Positions 8,599 through 17,729 of a DNA stretch of 64,000 bases are shown here, one piece after another (position 1 is the stretch's first letter; every line of letters begins with the position of its first letter). A model generated the notes under the pieces. That model worked only from the letters and a program-made list of their open reading frames with translations, did no database searches and was not told where the DNA came from. Source of the DNA: Roseobacter sp. MH60115 (GTDB lineage: Bacteria; Pseudomonadota; Alphaproteobacteria; Rhodobacterales; Rhodobacteraceae). The position numbers and the translations under genes were made by a program. The stretch spans positions 372,001-436,000 of the forward strand of contig NZ_JADOBQ010000003.1 in NCBI RefSeq assembly GCF_015644665.1, read 5' to 3'.

Positions 8599-9633
8599 AT
8601 GTCTGGAGAAAACGTCATTTCTTTCGAAGCATTTGCGGAAAATCACCGCAAATTGAAGAGCGCAACGACGCAGCAACCACGCCAACAGGCTTTTTCAAGC
8701 GAATGGAAGAGAGTCAGTTTAGAAATCTTAATTATCTATCAAGAGGTTGAGCGAAAAAAGCGAGGCCGCTCAAAGTTCAAATGGATGGCTACACGAGACG
8801 CCATAATGGCCGACTACGATGACGCCAGTGGCAACAAGATACTGGCCCGTGACAGCGGTCTATCCTATAGCCAATTATACGACTGGTACCGTCACGGTTC
8901 TATACCAGATACAGCATTCCGCTTTGTTGATCGCTTTGTTCGGTCTTTGGCGATGACCGAGGAATATGAGCATATCTACCCAATCGCTAAGCGCGCACGT
9001 GATGAAAAACACGCGAACGCTCTTTCTGAAATTTATCAGACAAGACAACTGAATGCGGAAGTGGCAGACTACATTTTTCAGGTTTCTGGGGAGTATTTAT
9101 TCACCGACGATATTCTAGACGCTTTTTATGATAGCATTATTTTCAGATTTGATTTTGTTATATCAGGCGTAATAAAGCTCACAATTGCATATTGCCGGTT
9201 TGATGTAAAAAGGGAGTCACCACAAACGTATGACGATACAATTTTCTACGAAGGATATATGTTTGTCATACCGTTTTCGACACTTTCAGATAGGAAACTG
9301 GAAGCCTACGAACTCGAAGGCTGGAACTGCTGGATAAAACTTATTCGGCCCCGAAATAGAGGGTCGTGGCAAAATGGATGCGCCGATGGGCTTATAAGTT
9401 ATAGCGTTCTGGATCGTAAAATGGATACATCTGTTCTAGACATTAGAATCGATTTTCCAAACAATATCTTAGCACCGAGAAGCCCTGCCGATTGCGTCGA
9501 TGAACGATTTATCAGTGGTATAAAAAATGGCAAAACGACTAGAGTTACCACTCCAAACCTCCAAAGAGGCAAGGAACTATCTGTTTCTTTTGACAAAATT
9601 TTTGATTTGGCCTATTTTGGATACTTGTTTTAA
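8599..9633 (+). CDS. Unknown 344-residue protein, AT-rich cargo
   Basis: I do not recognise this protein. Residues about 45-130 are helical and may include a helix-turn-helix (KWMATRDAIMADYDDASGNKILARDSGLSYSQLYDWYRHG). The C-terminal half is beta-rich with many aromatic residues (FYDSIIFRFDFVISGVIKL, YEGYMFVIPFSTLSD). Base use is much richer in A+T than the VirD4 module next to it, indicating separate acquisition. Its stop overlaps the start of an ankyrin gene (TAATG), so the two are coupled. A defence or toxin role is possible, but only the context suggests it. Confidence 0.7.
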   Translation: MSGENVISFEAFAENHRKLKSATTQQPRQQAFSSEWKRVSLEILIIYQEVERKKRGRSKFKWMATRDAIMADYDDASGNKILARDSGLSYSQLYDWYRHGSIPDTAFRFVDRFVRSLAMTEEYEHIYPIAKRARDEKHANALSEIYQTRQLNAEVADYIFQVSGEYLFTDDILDAFYDSIIFRFDFVISGVIKLTIAYCRFDVKRESPQTYDDTIFYEGYMFVIPFSTLSDRKLEAYELEGWNCWIKLIRPRNRGSWQNGCADGLISYSVLDRKMDTSVLDIRIDFPNNILAPRSPADCVDERFISGIKNGKTTRVTTPNLQRGKELSVSFDKIFDLAYFGYLF

Positions 9634-10022
9634 TGAGTAATCCAGAGGTATATCTGCAGCCAAGAAGACGAGATCCAAACTTATTTCGAGCCGCATTGAA
9701 CGACGATGTTGGAGAAATGCTGGATGCTCTAAGTCAAGGACAGTCTTTATCAACTCAAGATGACGAGCGGCTTAATTTTACGCCGGTTCACATTGCTGCC
9801 GAACGTTCGAGTAATAAATTTTTAGCTGCCGCTGCTCAGCATCCGTCTTTTGACCCATGGGTAAAGGACGCCAATGATCGAGTTCCATGGGACCATGCGC
9901 GCGCCTTCAATAACGTCAAAGGTATGAAATTACTGCACGATTCTATGTACAATGATCTGAAGCCGGACCCAAGCAGGTTGGACTATTCTGATAATGAGCC
10001 TAGCGATTTTTATCCGGGCTAA
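9633..10022 (+). CDS. Ankyrin-repeat protein 1
   Basis: A 129-residue protein with ankyrin-type repeats (LFRAALNDDVGEMLDALSQGQSL, then FTPVHIAAERSSNKFLAAA and DANDRVPWDHARAFNNVKGMKLL). Its ATG overlaps the stop of the upstream unknown gene. Ankyrin domains bind proteins, so it may be an immunity or adaptor partner of the upstream protein (inference). Its 3' end abuts the left copy of the 17-bp direct repeat. Confidence 0.75.
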   Translation: MSNPEVYLQPRRRDPNLFRAALNDDVGEMLDALSQGQSLSTQDDERLNFTPVHIAAERSSNKFLAAAAQHPSFDPWVKDANDRVPWDHARAFNNVKGMKLLHDSMYNDLKPDPSRLDYSDNEPSDFYPG

Positions 10023-10024
10023 AG

Positions 10025-10524
10025 CTCCACCTGCATAAACATCGCTATTACTACCTACCATTTCGGGGGGCCGCATTCACTATTACCATTAATTTTGAGT
10101 GCCACTGAAGAGCTATTCGTAAAAATGCTTGAAGGATCTTATCATTTTGACTAAATTGGCAATAATGAAAGAAGAAAAATCCGAAAAGGAGCCGCCGGAT
10201 ATTTTTCACGCTGCAAGAAATGGTGATATTGTAGAGTTAAATGCTGCAATAGAAAGCGGCCAATCACTTTCCGACGTAGATGAGCTTGAAAAAACTCCTT
10301 TACACTTGGCTGCAGAGTATGGCCATGAGGAATTTGTTATAAGCGTTTTGGCGCGTGATAAATCCCAAGTACACCAGTTGGATCATTACGGATGCCGTCC
10401 ATATGATTATTCTGAAGGACGTAGCGACGAAAGAGCCATGCAGGCGCTGACGCTGGCTATGTATCCTCCCGAAAGTACTATCGAGAGATAGGCAAGTACT
10501 CTCACAACTCCACCTGCATAAACA
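10025..10524. repeat. 17-bp direct repeats bounding a 483-bp ankyrin unit
   Basis: CTCCACCTGCATAAACA occurs at 10025-10041 and again at 10508-10524, a perfect 17-bp direct repeat 483 bp apart. The right copy encodes, on the minus strand, the last residues (FMQVE) of the tyrosine recombinase. The left copy preserves the same residues plus a leucine and a stop (CTTTAG instead of TTGTGA). The ankyrin ORF lies between the repeats. This is the pattern left when a unit inserts into the 3' end of a gene and restores it. Confidence 0.8.
10165..10491 (+). CDS. Ankyrin-repeat protein 2 (in direct-repeat unit)
   Basis: A 108-residue protein from the ATG at 10165, with an ankyrin repeat array (DIFHAARNGDIVELNAAIESGQSL, TPLHLAAEYGHEEFVISVL, QLDHYGCRPYDYSEGRS). 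A TTG at 10129 in the same frame is an alternative start; neither has a strong ribosome binding site. It resembles the preceding ankyrin protein in design (one N-terminal 'AA(R/L)NGD' repeat then 'TPLHLAAE'), so duplication followed by divergence is plausible. Confidence 0.7.
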   Translation: MKEEKSEKEPPDIFHAARNGDIVELNAAIESGQSLSDVDELEKTPLHLAAEYGHEEFVISVLARDKSQVHQLDHYGCRPYDYSEGRSDERAMQALTLAMYPPESTIER

Positions 10525-11131
10525 GGGAGGCGACTTCATCGGACTGGATGCAGAGGTATTCGAGGGTCTGCTGCTGCCTGGAATGGCCATATGCTTCCAT
10601 CAGAAGGGGCAACACCAGATGCGGCGGGGTCTGCGTATTGCCGCGCAGCTGGTGAAACCCCCATGTCTTGCGCAGGGTATGAGAGCCGTAATTGCCCTGA
10701 AGTCCCACTTCCCGGCACCACCCCTTCACCATGTTGATAAACGGCGACACCGTCAGCGCTCTGCGCGTGCGCTGCGACAGGAACAGGGGCGCGTCCGGGT
10801 CGCCCGCCTTGGGATGTTCCGCCAGCCAGCCCTGCACCGATTGCACCGCCGTGTGGTTCAGCGTCGTCATACGGTAACGCCCGTTCTTGGATTGCTTCAA
10901 TGCAAGGGCGTCTCCGGCGGATAGATGCGCCACTTGCCCGACCGAAATCGAAAGCAGCTCATTCGCCCGGTAGGCTGTGTTAATCCCCAGCGTGAACAAA
11001 CACAGATCACGCGGACGATGTGCCAACAGCGCTTTAATCGCACGAATGTCAGCCACATCGCGCAGCGGCTCCACCTTCGTCGTTGAGCCCGCTTTGGGAT
11101 GATTGGGATTCCTGAGTCCTGTCAAAGGCAT
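10502..11131 (-). CDS. Tyrosine recombinase, catalytic domain only
   Basis: A 209-residue phage-integrase-type catalytic domain with all key residues visible: Arg in TAYRANELL, Lys in QSKNGRYR, His-x-x-Arg in HTLRK, GHS and the nucleophile Tyr in QTLEYL. There is no N-terminal core-binding domain, so it is much shorter than typical integrases. The last codons coincide with a direct repeat that bounds an ankyrin unit, which suggests its attachment site lies in its own 3' end. A start upstream at 11152 is possible. Confidence 0.85.
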   Translation of the reverse strand: MPLTGLRNPNHPKAGSTTKVEPLRDVADIRAIKALLAHRPRDLCLFTLGINTAYRANELLSISVGQVAHLSAGDALALKQSKNGRYRMTTLNHTAVQSVQGWLAEHPKAGDPDAPLFLSQRTRRALTVSPFINMVKGWCREVGLQGNYGSHTLRKTWGFHQLRGNTQTPPHLVLPLLMEAYGHSRQQQTLEYLCIQSDEVASLFMQVEL

Positions 11132-11160
11132 AGCCCAGATCACCACGCCCAAATCATCAA

Positions 11161-11184
11161 GTCAACTTCTATCCATAAGTTGAC
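11161..11184. promoter_or_regulatory. Inverted repeat upstream of tyrosine recombinase
   Basis: GTCAACTT (11161-11168) and AAGTTGAC (11177-11184) form a perfect 8-bp inverted repeat with an 8-base spacer, 30 bp upstream of the recombinase start. It could be an operator or a recombinase arm site; the sequence alone does not decide. Confidence 0.5.
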
Positions 11185-11315
11185 ATAAGCCGATAAGTGC
11201 CACGTCGTCAATAATTTACAGCGCAGGACGGTAGAACTGTGAGGAGCCAATGCCGCTCTCAGCATGCCTTACACGAGATATCCCAACTTCTGGATAAGAG
11301 TTAAGGAGTTGTAAC

Positions 11316-11666
11316 ATGTTGGATATTCGCGCTTTGTTGGTCGGTGCCTCAGTGGCTGTTTGCTATGTCGTGTTGGTGCCAATGTGGATCGACTCCGCTG
11401 GACAAAGCGCTATGGACAACTTTGCAGCGATGATGGCAACTGCGCCAGAAGGGCTGGACGGCGACGATCTGACTAATTGGTTGGCGGTACAGGAACATGA
11501 TCACCGATGGTCGCCTCTTCTGACCATCCTTCTCTTTCCCGTTGTCCTCGTAACATCTTCTGCAACACAGGGAAACGTACCGTTCTTTGCCGTCCTTGCG
11601 CAGAGCATATTGTGGGGAGCACTGGGCTACTGGTTGATGCGCAAAATAAAACCCAAAGGCACGTAG
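11316..11666 (+). CDS. Small membrane protein
   Basis: A 116-residue protein with three hydrophobic segments (LLVGASVAVCYVVLVPMW at residues 7-24, LLTILLFPVVLVTS near 68-81, FFAVLAQSILWGALGYWLM near 90-108). TAAGGAG precedes the ATG. The family is not recognised. It stands alone between the recombinase and an oriT-like intergenic module. Confidence 0.7.
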   Translation: MLDIRALLVGASVAVCYVVLVPMWIDSAGQSAMDNFAAMMATAPEGLDGDDLTNWLAVQEHDHRWSPLLTILLFPVVLVTSSATQGNVPFFAVLAQSILWGALGYWLMRKIKPKGT

Positions 11667-11936
11667 CACCCAGGAACAGTTTCCCCGATTTAACGACGCC
11701 CGCAAGCGGAAGGCGACGTCATATTCGGTTTTGATCGGCAGCTCGATTCACGGCCTACTTCTCATGTGTGGCATAGGCCTGACCGCTTCTCTCATGATTC
11801 AATAGATCATCATTCCACGGCGGATGAAAAATCTTACAGGATCATCTCAAAACGAGCCTCAATCCAAGCAAAGCAGATCGATCCACTGACCCCGTTTGAA
11901 CCAGTATTGACGCACTAAACCAAATCCAATTTCCAC

Positions 11937-12234
11937 CAGATTTCCCACTTAGCGACGAACGCAAGATGTGTGCTGTAGTACAAAATCTACGATTTTTTAC
12001 TTTGCACATCTTGGCAAGGGGACCCGCTGCGCGCCCCCGTTGCATCCCCCCGGCCTTTGGCTGGTCTCCGGGCATCAAACCCATCATCCAGCCAGAGAGC
12101 GCAATCGCCGCTCAACCACGAGCAAGGAGACTTCGCTCTCCCTGCACCCATCGACTTGGCGGGCGTTCCTGCCCCCAAGACCCCAGACCAACCTTCCGTA
12201 GATTGGATACCGCCATATCATGGAGACGATTTCA
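11937..12234. repeat. Hairpin-rich intergenic module A (oriT-like)
   Basis: Non-coding stretch with ordered elements shared with module B (27675-28042): AAGATGTG/CACATCTT arms at 11963-11970 and 12005-12012, TTGGCAA at 12011, a hairpin around CCCGCTGCGCG, TTGCATCCC at 12040-12048, GGAGACTTCGCTCTCC at 12126-12141 and TCATGGAGACGATTTCA at 12218-12234. A hairpin followed by a conserved CATCC-type sequence resembles relaxase nick regions. It could instead be a structured RNA. It lies at the 3' end of the DUF2779-like gene. Confidence 0.5.
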
Positions 12235-12287
12235 TCGGGACCAACCTTTCGCCGGTTGGAGCGCGTGTGTTTTCTAGCGCTGTTTTA

Positions 12288-13781
12288 CTATTGGTGATGT
12301 GCCTGTGACATCGCCTGCAAAGCTCCGTGAATGGCCACCATCGCCCAAGTATCGCGCGTGCAATACTCGACCAGATCAGCATAGACTTTCTCACGTTCCG
12401 GGGCCTGCGGATTGGTCAACGTGACCTCTTTCCAAAGCCGGGCTGCGCTTGCGCCTTCACGGATATCGAGGTCATCGTATGAGAGCTCCGGCAGCAAGGC
12501 GGGCAGGACGGCCTTGATCGATGCGCTTCCCTTGAACGCGGGATCGGTAATGGTCTCATCATAAAACGGGTTCATGAGATCGATCACGCGGTCATTGAGC
12601 CCTTGCAGGAATGCGGCATGCTCCGGGAAAGCCTCAGCCATCTCGTTATTGCGGGTCTTTTCGAAAGCTTGATACCAAACAAGCACCGAACCCGTCTCTC
12701 CGACGTCTTCTCGTAGCCTTTCGAGAAGCGCTGGCATCGGGTTGCTGTCATTGCGATGAAGGTACTCCAGGTGCTCGACTTCGCCACTTGGTTCCCGACG
12801 GATATGCAGTGAATACTGAAAAGGTACTTGCTGATAGGGGCGCGTCCCATCCCATGGTGGAAGCAGGCTTTGAGAGGTCTCGTAATCGAAGTAGTAGACC
12901 GGATAGGTGATCTCGCTGAGAAAGCTATCCAATGCTTTCTGGTCCACGGTTCTCAATCCGTGGCTGCGCGCATTCAGATATCTTCTCGTTGACTTGCTCA
13001 GCACAGACGGATCGGCAATCGCATCGTTTGTGCTAATACCTGCCCCGATCAGTTCTGTGGCTTTTTCCGCGTTCATGAACGGAAGCCTGTGGATGCTGTC
13101 TTCGGCGAGAGGTGGATCGAGCTTCTCACGTATTTCCAGCCATTCGCTGTAGGACTTGAGGCGAGCACGTTCCGGAGCCGGATCGGGCATGTTAGGGCTC
13201 GCTGCTACATCCAGTGCCTGATCGATCCGTGCTCGTGTGCTCTCGATCTGGGCGGCGACCTCTTCAGTGATATCTGTGATTGCCACCAATTCTCGCGGAT
13301 CGATCTCGCCAGCTCTGACGTAGTCACGATTGACGCGTGCCACCTCACAGCGGGTAATCGGGAATTCGGCGGCCTCTAGGACAACGCGCTGGAAGGCAAG
13401 GTCGAAATAGTGCTCAGGCTTGACCGAGGTGCCACTCTTGATCTCAGTCAGGACGAAGGCGTCGCCATCGCGACTGACGATGTCTGAGATGCATGTGAGG
13501 GGGCCACCTTCGTAGCGCCCTTGCGCCACGCAGGTAGCGCCATTTTGCCAAGTGTTCGAAGTTAGCGCTGTTAGCGTCTGGTAGCTTGCAAAGTCAGAAA
13601 AGCCGAGCCGGACAAGCTCAGGGAACAGCGCCTCAGCATAGGGCTCGAAAGCGTGCCCCTCATCAAACCGAGCCTGCAGCCCCGCATCGACCGGCGGTAG
13701 AAGGTGTTTGGCATGCTTTTTCAGCCAGAGCCACGCAGGATGCCTTAGGAACAACATGTAGTCGGATTTTGATAAACTCAT
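12288..13781 (-). CDS. DUF2779-type protein, nuclease-like
   Basis: A 497-residue protein of the DUF2779 type. The N-terminal half has features of a PD-(D/E)xK nuclease (SDIVSRDG then LTEIKSGTSVK at about residues 98-120). The C-terminal half begins VYYFDYETSQSLLPPWDGTRPYQQVPFQYSLH, a DnaQ/RNase H-like D-x-E motif (DYET), and ends with YCTRDTWAMVAIH. The combination suggests a two-domain nuclease of the kind found in defence loci, but no activity is established. It is followed by module A and preceded by the RT operon on the other strand. Confidence 0.75.
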   Translation of the reverse strand: MSLSKSDYMLFLRHPAWLWLKKHAKHLLPPVDAGLQARFDEGHAFEPYAEALFPELVRLGFSDFASYQTLTALTSNTWQNGATCVAQGRYEGGPLTCISDIVSRDGDAFVLTEIKSGTSVKPEHYFDLAFQRVVLEAAEFPITRCEVARVNRDYVRAGEIDPRELVAITDITEEVAAQIESTRARIDQALDVAASPNMPDPAPERARLKSYSEWLEIREKLDPPLAEDSIHRLPFMNAEKATELIGAGISTNDAIADPSVLSKSTRRYLNARSHGLRTVDQKALDSFLSEITYPVYYFDYETSQSLLPPWDGTRPYQQVPFQYSLHIRREPSGEVEHLEYLHRNDSNPMPALLERLREDVGETGSVLVWYQAFEKTRNNEMAEAFPEHAAFLQGLNDRVIDLMNPFYDETITDPAFKGSASIKAVLPALLPELSYDDLDIREGASAARLWKEVTLTNPQAPEREKVYADLVEYCTRDTWAMVAIHGALQAMSQAHHQ

Positions 13782-14043
13782 ACAACATTTATCCTAAATT
13801 GCGCCTTGTAAGTAAATGTCGAAAGTTCCTTAGGTTCTGAACAGGCTGCCCAAAATCGATTTACCTAGGAACTAGTCGCGCTGAATAACGGCTTCCCCTA
13901 GCCCGCAACGCAATTCTCACATGCCATACAGCCTACACGATAGTTGTATGACTCCTGTGGAAAACTCCAAATCTTGTGCAACTCGGGATGCACAGCACAA
14001 CCCGAACTGCTAAACTCGCAATATAGAGTAGGAGTTCGAGTAC

Positions 14044-14268
14044 GTGAATGCGGCAACAATCAAAAAAGCCCTTTCGGCGCTCTACGCGAGTCCTTTGACA
14101 ATCAGGGCTAGCTTAGACATTACCTTAGGTCCGCGCGAATGGTTCCTAGTTCAATCAGCTATGGATGGTATCCAAGACGGCAGTATTTCTGAGTCTGCTT
14201 GCTACTTGAGAGAAGACTGTTTGACGTCTCGAAAAGAAAGAGCTCGGAGACATACCAGCCATGCTTGA
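14044..14268 (+). CDS. Small ORF leading the two-RT operon
   Basis: A 74-residue frame starting with GTG at 14044, with TAGGAG nine bases upstream. The stop overlaps the first RT gene by 8 bp, so coupling is likely. The sequence (IKKALSALYASPLTIRASLDITLGPREWFLV) is helical with a basic tail. I know of no family. It may be a genuine third component, a leader peptide, or a remnant. Confidence 0.5.
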   Translation: MNAATIKKALSALYASPLTIRASLDITLGPREWFLVQSAMDGIQDGSISESACYLREDCLTSRKERARRHTSHA

Positions 14269-15607
14269 TCAGTCATTTTCAGCAGAAAACTTCAGAAAAA
14301 TCTTCGATATCGAGAATCGAAAAGGCAACTACCTCGAAGGTGAATTCTTCCCAGAAATTGAAGGTAAGAGCCATGAAATTCAATCATGCATTGGTAAACT
14401 TCGTACGCTCAGAAGTGAAAAGGACAATCATACTCCTGAAGACTATGAGGCGCTACGCGTTGACCTTTCGGTGAAACTGGAAGCTCTACGAAAAGAACGC
14501 GAGGAGATGCTCCAAGCGAAGCTTGAAGAGGTAAGCACGAACGTATGCGCAAAGGACTTTTCATTTGGAATTCAGGAAATTGATATCGGCAAACCAAAGA
14601 AGGTGTTTGTGGCCGAACGAAGCGCTGAGACACAATTCGCGCTAAAGCAAATTCAGTACAACATAAGACGTCTTTATAAGGTTAAACAGTCCAATAGGCA
14701 TGAAATCATCTGCCAGCTGCGAGAATTGCTGGCGGATGCGATGCCAAAGTACATTGTTCGCACGGACATATCATCATTTTATGAGAGCATTCCGAGAAAC
14801 ATCCTTCTAAGAAAATTACGCAATGACCCACTGCTGACTCTACAATCAAAGAAGATCATTCGAAGAATTCTTTATGAATACAGCCAAATTACCGGACTTG
14901 ACGAAGGGCTGCCACGTGGCATCGGTATAAGCGCATATTTGGCAGAGCTGTATATGCGCGACATCGACACTAGTATCCGCAACCATCCCGGTGTCTTGTA
15001 TTACGCACGATATGTGGACGACATAGTCATCATTTTTTGCCCACCACCGAATGTGGGAACAAGACTTTTTAGACAACTAGTGGCGCGCTCGTTTCGAAGC
15101 ATGGGGCTAAAACGAAACCGAACAAAGACTCAAATTCTAAGTGTGGCATCCAAGGCGTCTTACCAACTGACATACCTGGGCTATAAATTCGAGGTTGGGC
15201 CAAAGACTGTTGACCTTAGAATGTCTCCTGAAAAACTTGCACGTTACAAGAAGCGGTTGGATTTAACCTTCAATGCTTACTACCAAAATGCAAAAAAATC
15301 TGAGCTAAATTCCCGCCGACTACTAGAGAAAAGATTACGGTTTCTGACTGGCAATACAAGGTTAGTGAATAACAAGAAGAATGTGGTATCAGGAATATTC
15401 TTTTCGAACCCTCTGTTGAGCGCAATGCGGGACCTGGATGCTCTAGATTCATATCTTAAATCTAAAATTGCAGCACTACCCTCTGGACGCCTAAAGAGCC
15501 GCTTGCAGCTAATGTCGTTCAAGTATGGATTTGAGACAAAGCAGTATCACAAGTTCTCGGCGCAAAACTTATTTGAAATCGTGGGGGTCTGGAAAAATGT
15601 CTCCTAG
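14261..15607 (+). CDS. drt3a: Reverse transcriptase, Drt3a-like (UG3-type)
   Basis: A 448-residue reverse transcriptase of the unknown-group/defence class. Motif A is RTDISSFYESIP (Asp169), the LPRGIGIS motif is at about 217-224, and the catalytic YVDD is at 251-254 in YYARYVDDIVIIF. There is no maturase or endonuclease domain, so it is not a group II intron RT. Residues 40-100 form a charged helical N-terminal extension. Adjacency to a second, longer RT with an 11-bp overlap matches the two-RT arrangement of DRT type 3. In that family the smaller enzyme is the one using the ncRNA template; assignment to UG3 is by arrangement and size, not by phylogeny. Confidence 0.8.
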   Translation: MLDQSFSAENFRKIFDIENRKGNYLEGEFFPEIEGKSHEIQSCIGKLRTLRSEKDNHTPEDYEALRVDLSVKLEALRKEREEMLQAKLEEVSTNVCAKDFSFGIQEIDIGKPKKVFVAERSAETQFALKQIQYNIRRLYKVKQSNRHEIICQLRELLADAMPKYIVRTDISSFYESIPRNILLRKLRNDPLLTLQSKKIIRRILYEYSQITGLDEGLPRGIGISAYLAELYMRDIDTSIRNHPGVLYYARYVDDIVIIFCPPPNVGTRLFRQLVARSFRSMGLKRNRTKTQILSVASKASYQLTYLGYKFEVGPKTVDLRMSPEKLARYKKRLDLTFNAYYQNAKKSELNSRRLLEKRLRFLTGNTRLVNNKKNVVSGIFFSNPLLSAMRDLDALDSYLKSKIAALPSGRLKSRLQLMSFKYGFETKQYHKFSAQNLFEIVGVWKNVS

Positions 15608-17729
15608 AAAGCTACGTCTCTCTTACAAGAAGGAGCGCAGCCTCTTATCGGATGTGCTCCCTTATGAGATTCCTGTCTCATTTTCCAATCGCCATTTCTA
15701 TTCATTTATACTCCGCCACCGAATTCAGAAAAATGGAGATACAGAAGTAATATGGCTTAAGAGCTCCGCAGCACTTGATCGAATCATTCATTTGCTATTC
15801 TGCCTTCCCGATAATCCACACCGGCTTTCTGACGTAAAACGATGGGTTGGCGAACAGGAGTTAGATTTCAGGAGATATCAGCTGGACGACAGAAAAATAC
15901 CCTCGACCAACCGACACCCTAAGCCGAAAGATTTCCTAACTCCATTTCGTTATAAGATCAATCATAAAGAAACAGAGTTCCGAGAGCTTTGCGTGCCACA
16001 CCCGCGCAGTCAACTGCATGTCTCGGAATTTTATGATCGATGCAAGGAGACGATTCTCTACTACACCTCGCTAAGTCCATTCTCGATACGCGCACCTTCA
16101 AAAGTGGCAAAATTCACTTTTCACAACGACAAGCTTCACAAGGAGAAGCTGTCCTTGGAGGCGACTCGGATTGAAACTTTAGGTAATGAATATGAAAGTC
16201 TTCGTTCTTTCTTTGTATACAGAGAATACAGCAATATCTACAAGTTTTACGAATCCTACCGATATCACCGATGTGAAAAGAAATACAATAATCTCACCAA
16301 GCTAGACGTCTCCAAGTGTTTCGATAGTATCTACACGCACTCGATTGGCTGGGCGACCATTGGGAAGGATGCCCAAAAGGAGGCCTTGGGCGAAAGCAAT
16401 GGATCTTTCCCAGATCGTTTCGATAGATTGATGCAGCGAATGAATATGGGTGAAACCAACGGGATCATCATCGGCCCGGAGTTCTCCCGAATCTTCGCTG
16501 AGATTATTCTTCAGGCCATCGACCGTGAGGTCGAACACACACTCCGGAACAGTGGCTCCCGGCTAGAGCATCAGGTGGACTATGAGGTGTTTCGGTATGT
16601 TGATGACTACTTTGTGTTCTATAACCGCGATGAGGATAGGGTACGCATTGTCGACGAGCTCCAGCACGCTTTGCGGCGGTACAAGCTATCTCTAAATGCA
16701 GCAAAAGCTGTAGTGTATGAAAAACCTATCATAACTGAAATCACGATGGCTAAGCAGCAGATTGCCCAACTGCTGGAAAAGAGAATAAACTTCAACCTTG
16801 ACGAGATCGTTGATGAAAATGGTGAAGTGCTGGAGACCAAGGGGAGTGTTTTCGTCAACTCGAATGCATTGATTACGTCATTCAAGACAATCATCAAAAC
16901 GTGTGAGGTAGAATACAAGGACATGCTTAATTACACCCTTTCGATTGTCGAGAGGAAGAGTCAAGGTCTTGTTGATGACTATATGAAAGTAAGTCCGGAC
17001 AATCGTTCACCTAGGCAGATGGTGAATGCCATCACGAGTGTTATTGAGTTTGTATTTTTTATATACGCAGTGTCGCCGAGAGTTAATACTACCATTCGGC
17101 TTTGTAGGATACTGGAAGTATTTAATGCATTCTTTCGCCGCAGAGAACTCGACCGCACACAAGAACAGATTGTTCACAAACTTGTCTATGACAATACTTG
17201 CTTCATCATCAAGAAGAACAAATCTTCGGAACATATACAAGTCGAGACTCTATACTTGCTTATCGCTTTATCCGCATTGGGCCGTGATTATTGGCTGGAG
17301 CAAGGGGTATTAGCGGACTATCTGGGCATCGAATTACCGTCTCATGGAAGTAAACAAAGTTTGAACAACTCACTGAGTTATTTTTCGATTACCGTATCGC
17401 TCTTTTATATGCGCGATAAGGTTCGGTACAATGTACTTCGCGAGCATGTTGTAGATACGGCGATCAAGCGTATTCGTGATCGTTCAGAGACATGTCACAA
17501 GGATGCAGAGCTCGTTTTGTTGTTGTTTGACCTGATTTCCTGCCCATACATACCCACTGTTAAGAAAGCAGAAGCGCTTAAGGTCTTTGGGGTGTCTGAT
17601 CCAGCACTTGCCTCAGATATCATCGGATACTCCGACGATGCTTCGAAGTCCCAGCGTTGGTTTACAAACTGGTTAGAGTTCGACTTCGCAAAGGAGCTGG
17701 ACGCCAAGAGGAGTCAAGAGGTATACTAG
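15597..17729 (+). CDS. drt3b: Reverse transcriptase, Drt3b-like (UG8-type)
   Basis: A 710-residue second RT. Motif A is LTKLDVSKCFDSIYTHSI (Asp237), motif B is NGIIIGPEFSRIFAEIIL, and the YVDD box is at 334-337 in FRYVDDYFVFY. Residues about 1-160 and 430-710 are long extensions, the latter strongly helical. The ATG at 15597 overlaps the end of the first RT by 11 bp, so the two are translationally coupled. The upstream frame extension to 15525 is ignored. Length and pairing fit Drt3b of DRT type 3, whose paired RTs give phage resistance in described systems. GC content is lower than core. Confidence 0.8.
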   Translation: MSPRKLRLSYKKERSLLSDVLPYEIPVSFSNRHFYSFILRHRIQKNGDTEVIWLKSSAALDRIIHLLFCLPDNPHRLSDVKRWVGEQELDFRRYQLDDRKIPSTNRHPKPKDFLTPFRYKINHKETEFRELCVPHPRSQLHVSEFYDRCKETILYYTSLSPFSIRAPSKVAKFTFHNDKLHKEKLSLEATRIETLGNEYESLRSFFVYREYSNIYKFYESYRYHRCEKKYNNLTKLDVSKCFDSIYTHSIGWATIGKDAQKEALGESNGSFPDRFDRLMQRMNMGETNGIIIGPEFSRIFAEIILQAIDREVEHTLRNSGSRLEHQVDYEVFRYVDDYFVFYNRDEDRVRIVDELQHALRRYKLSLNAAKAVVYEKPIITEITMAKQQIAQLLEKRINFNLDEIVDENGEVLETKGSVFVNSNALITSFKTIIKTCEVEYKDMLNYTLSIVERKSQGLVDDYMKVSPDNRSPRQMVNAITSVIEFVFFIYAVSPRVNTTIRLCRILEVFNAFFRRRELDRTQEQIVHKLVYDNTCFIIKKNKSSEHIQVETLYLLIALSALGRDYWLEQGVLADYLGIELPSHGSKQSLNNSLSYFSITVSLFYMRDKVRYNVLREHVVDTAIKRIRDRSETCHKDAELVLLLFDLISCPYIPTVKKAEALKVFGVSDPALASDIIGYSDDASKSQRWFTNWLEFDFAKELDAKRSQEVY

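Noticed and set aside
11842-12308. Short frames over module A
   Set aside because: Frames differ from those in module B although the DNA is related, so the selected feature is DNA or RNA structure, not protein.
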